A stretch of DNA of 16,843 bases, from assembly GCA_035499575.1 (NCBI GenBank), contig DATJYN010000168.1, forward strand, positions 1 through 16,843, read 5' to 3'. The first letter of the stretch is position 1. The number at the start of each line of letters is the position of its first letter. The notes beneath the pieces were generated by a model. It ran no database searches and was not told where the DNA came from. It was given only the letters and a program-made list of their open reading frames with translations. This DNA is from RBG-16-66-20 sp035499575 (GTDB lineage: Bacteria > Pseudomonadota > Gammaproteobacteria > Burkholderiales > SG8-39). Below, piece after piece: positions 16,630 to 16,843 of this stretch. The position numbers were made by a program, and so were the translations under genes.

Positions 16630-16843
16630 TCATCCCAGGAAGAGGCGGTACGCCGGGTTGCGGGTTTCGTCGGCGCAGGGATAGCCGAGCCGGCCGAGGA
16701 AGCGGCGGAACTGGCTCATCTCGGCTTTCGGCACCTGCAGGCCGACCAGCACGCGGCCGTAGTCGGCGCCGTGGTTGCGGTAATGGAACAGGCTGATGTT
16801 CCAGCCCGGGTTCATCGAGCGCAGGAATTTCATCAGCGCGCCC
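16630..16843 (-). CDS. ilvA: Biosynthetic threonine dehydratase, C-terminal fragment (cut by window edge)
   Basis: The last 71 residues of a gene entering from beyond the right edge read GALMKFLRSMNPGWNISLF, then HYRNHGADYGRVLVGLQV, and end in RFLGRLGYPCADETRNPAYRLFLG by pieces. This is the second ACT-like regulatory lobe of biosynthetic IlvA, which makes 2-oxobutanoate from threonine and is inhibited by isoleucine at this domain; WNISLFHYRN and ETxNPAYxLFLG are diagnostic. The C terminus is complete and the catalytic domain lies outside the window. The O-methyltransferase start follows 3 nt downstream. Confidence 0.93.
   Translation of the reverse strand, partial: GALMKFLRSMNPGWNISLFHYRNHGADYGRVLVGLQVPKAEMSQFRRFLGRLGYPCADETRNPAYRLFLG

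Overview
The window is strongly GC-rich, almost wholly coding, and reads as a chromosomal segment of a betaproteobacterium (probably Burkholderiales-like). That placement is inferred from family content and gene order: ilvA then an O-methyltransferase; 5-formyltetrahydrofolate cyclo-ligase divergent from an Slt-type lytic transglycosylase; an NDUFA9-like protein, CCA-adding enzyme and Nu-class-like GST behind it; a pteridine reductase coupled to TtcA; and a TakP-type TRAP system. I see no tRNA, rRNA, CRISPR array, insertion sequence or phage gene, and no gap between genes exceeds about 90 bases.

Layout. (1) 1-2717: the start of an HxlR-family regulator (minus strand, cut by the window edge) faces an operon of a MATE exporter and an MFS transporter that overlap by 4 nt. 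A perfect 7-3-7 inverted repeat (120-136) lies between them and is the obvious operator. (2) 2803-8227: a Tat-exported TakP-like TRAP binding protein (plus) runs into its presumed membrane partners dctM and dctQ (minus). These are the last two genes of a tightly coupled five-gene minus-strand string: pteridine reductase, ttcA, a DUF3750 protein, dctQ, dctM. (3) 8261-10684: a MidA/NDUFAF7-type methyltransferase and an amidohydrolase, plus strand. (4) 10696-15270: minus-strand operon of lytic transglycosylase, NDUFA9-like SDR, CCA-adding enzyme and YfcG-like GST. (5) 15285-16843: 5-formyltetrahydrofolate cyclo-ligase (plus), meeting an O-methyltransferase that follows the 3' end of ilvA (minus, cut by the window edge).

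How it works together. Most of it is housekeeping: tRNA maturation (CCA addition, 2-thiocytidine-32), folate/pterin chemistry (pteridine reductase, 5-FCL), cell-wall turnover, thiol chemistry and isoleucine synthesis. Accessory modules are the HxlR-controlled exporter pair, the TRAP importer (probably for a 2-oxo acid or similar organic acid) and the amidohydrolase.

The most notable points are extreme compaction (divergent starts 14 and 33 bp apart, convergent stops 3, 4 and 11 bp apart, several -10-like boxes at leaderless spacing), a CCA-adding enzyme that has lost the core of its HD domain, an in-frame A AAA AAA slippery run at the cca/gst junction, and a TRAP transporter split across two convergent transcripts. 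I do not see a convincing wholly new system.
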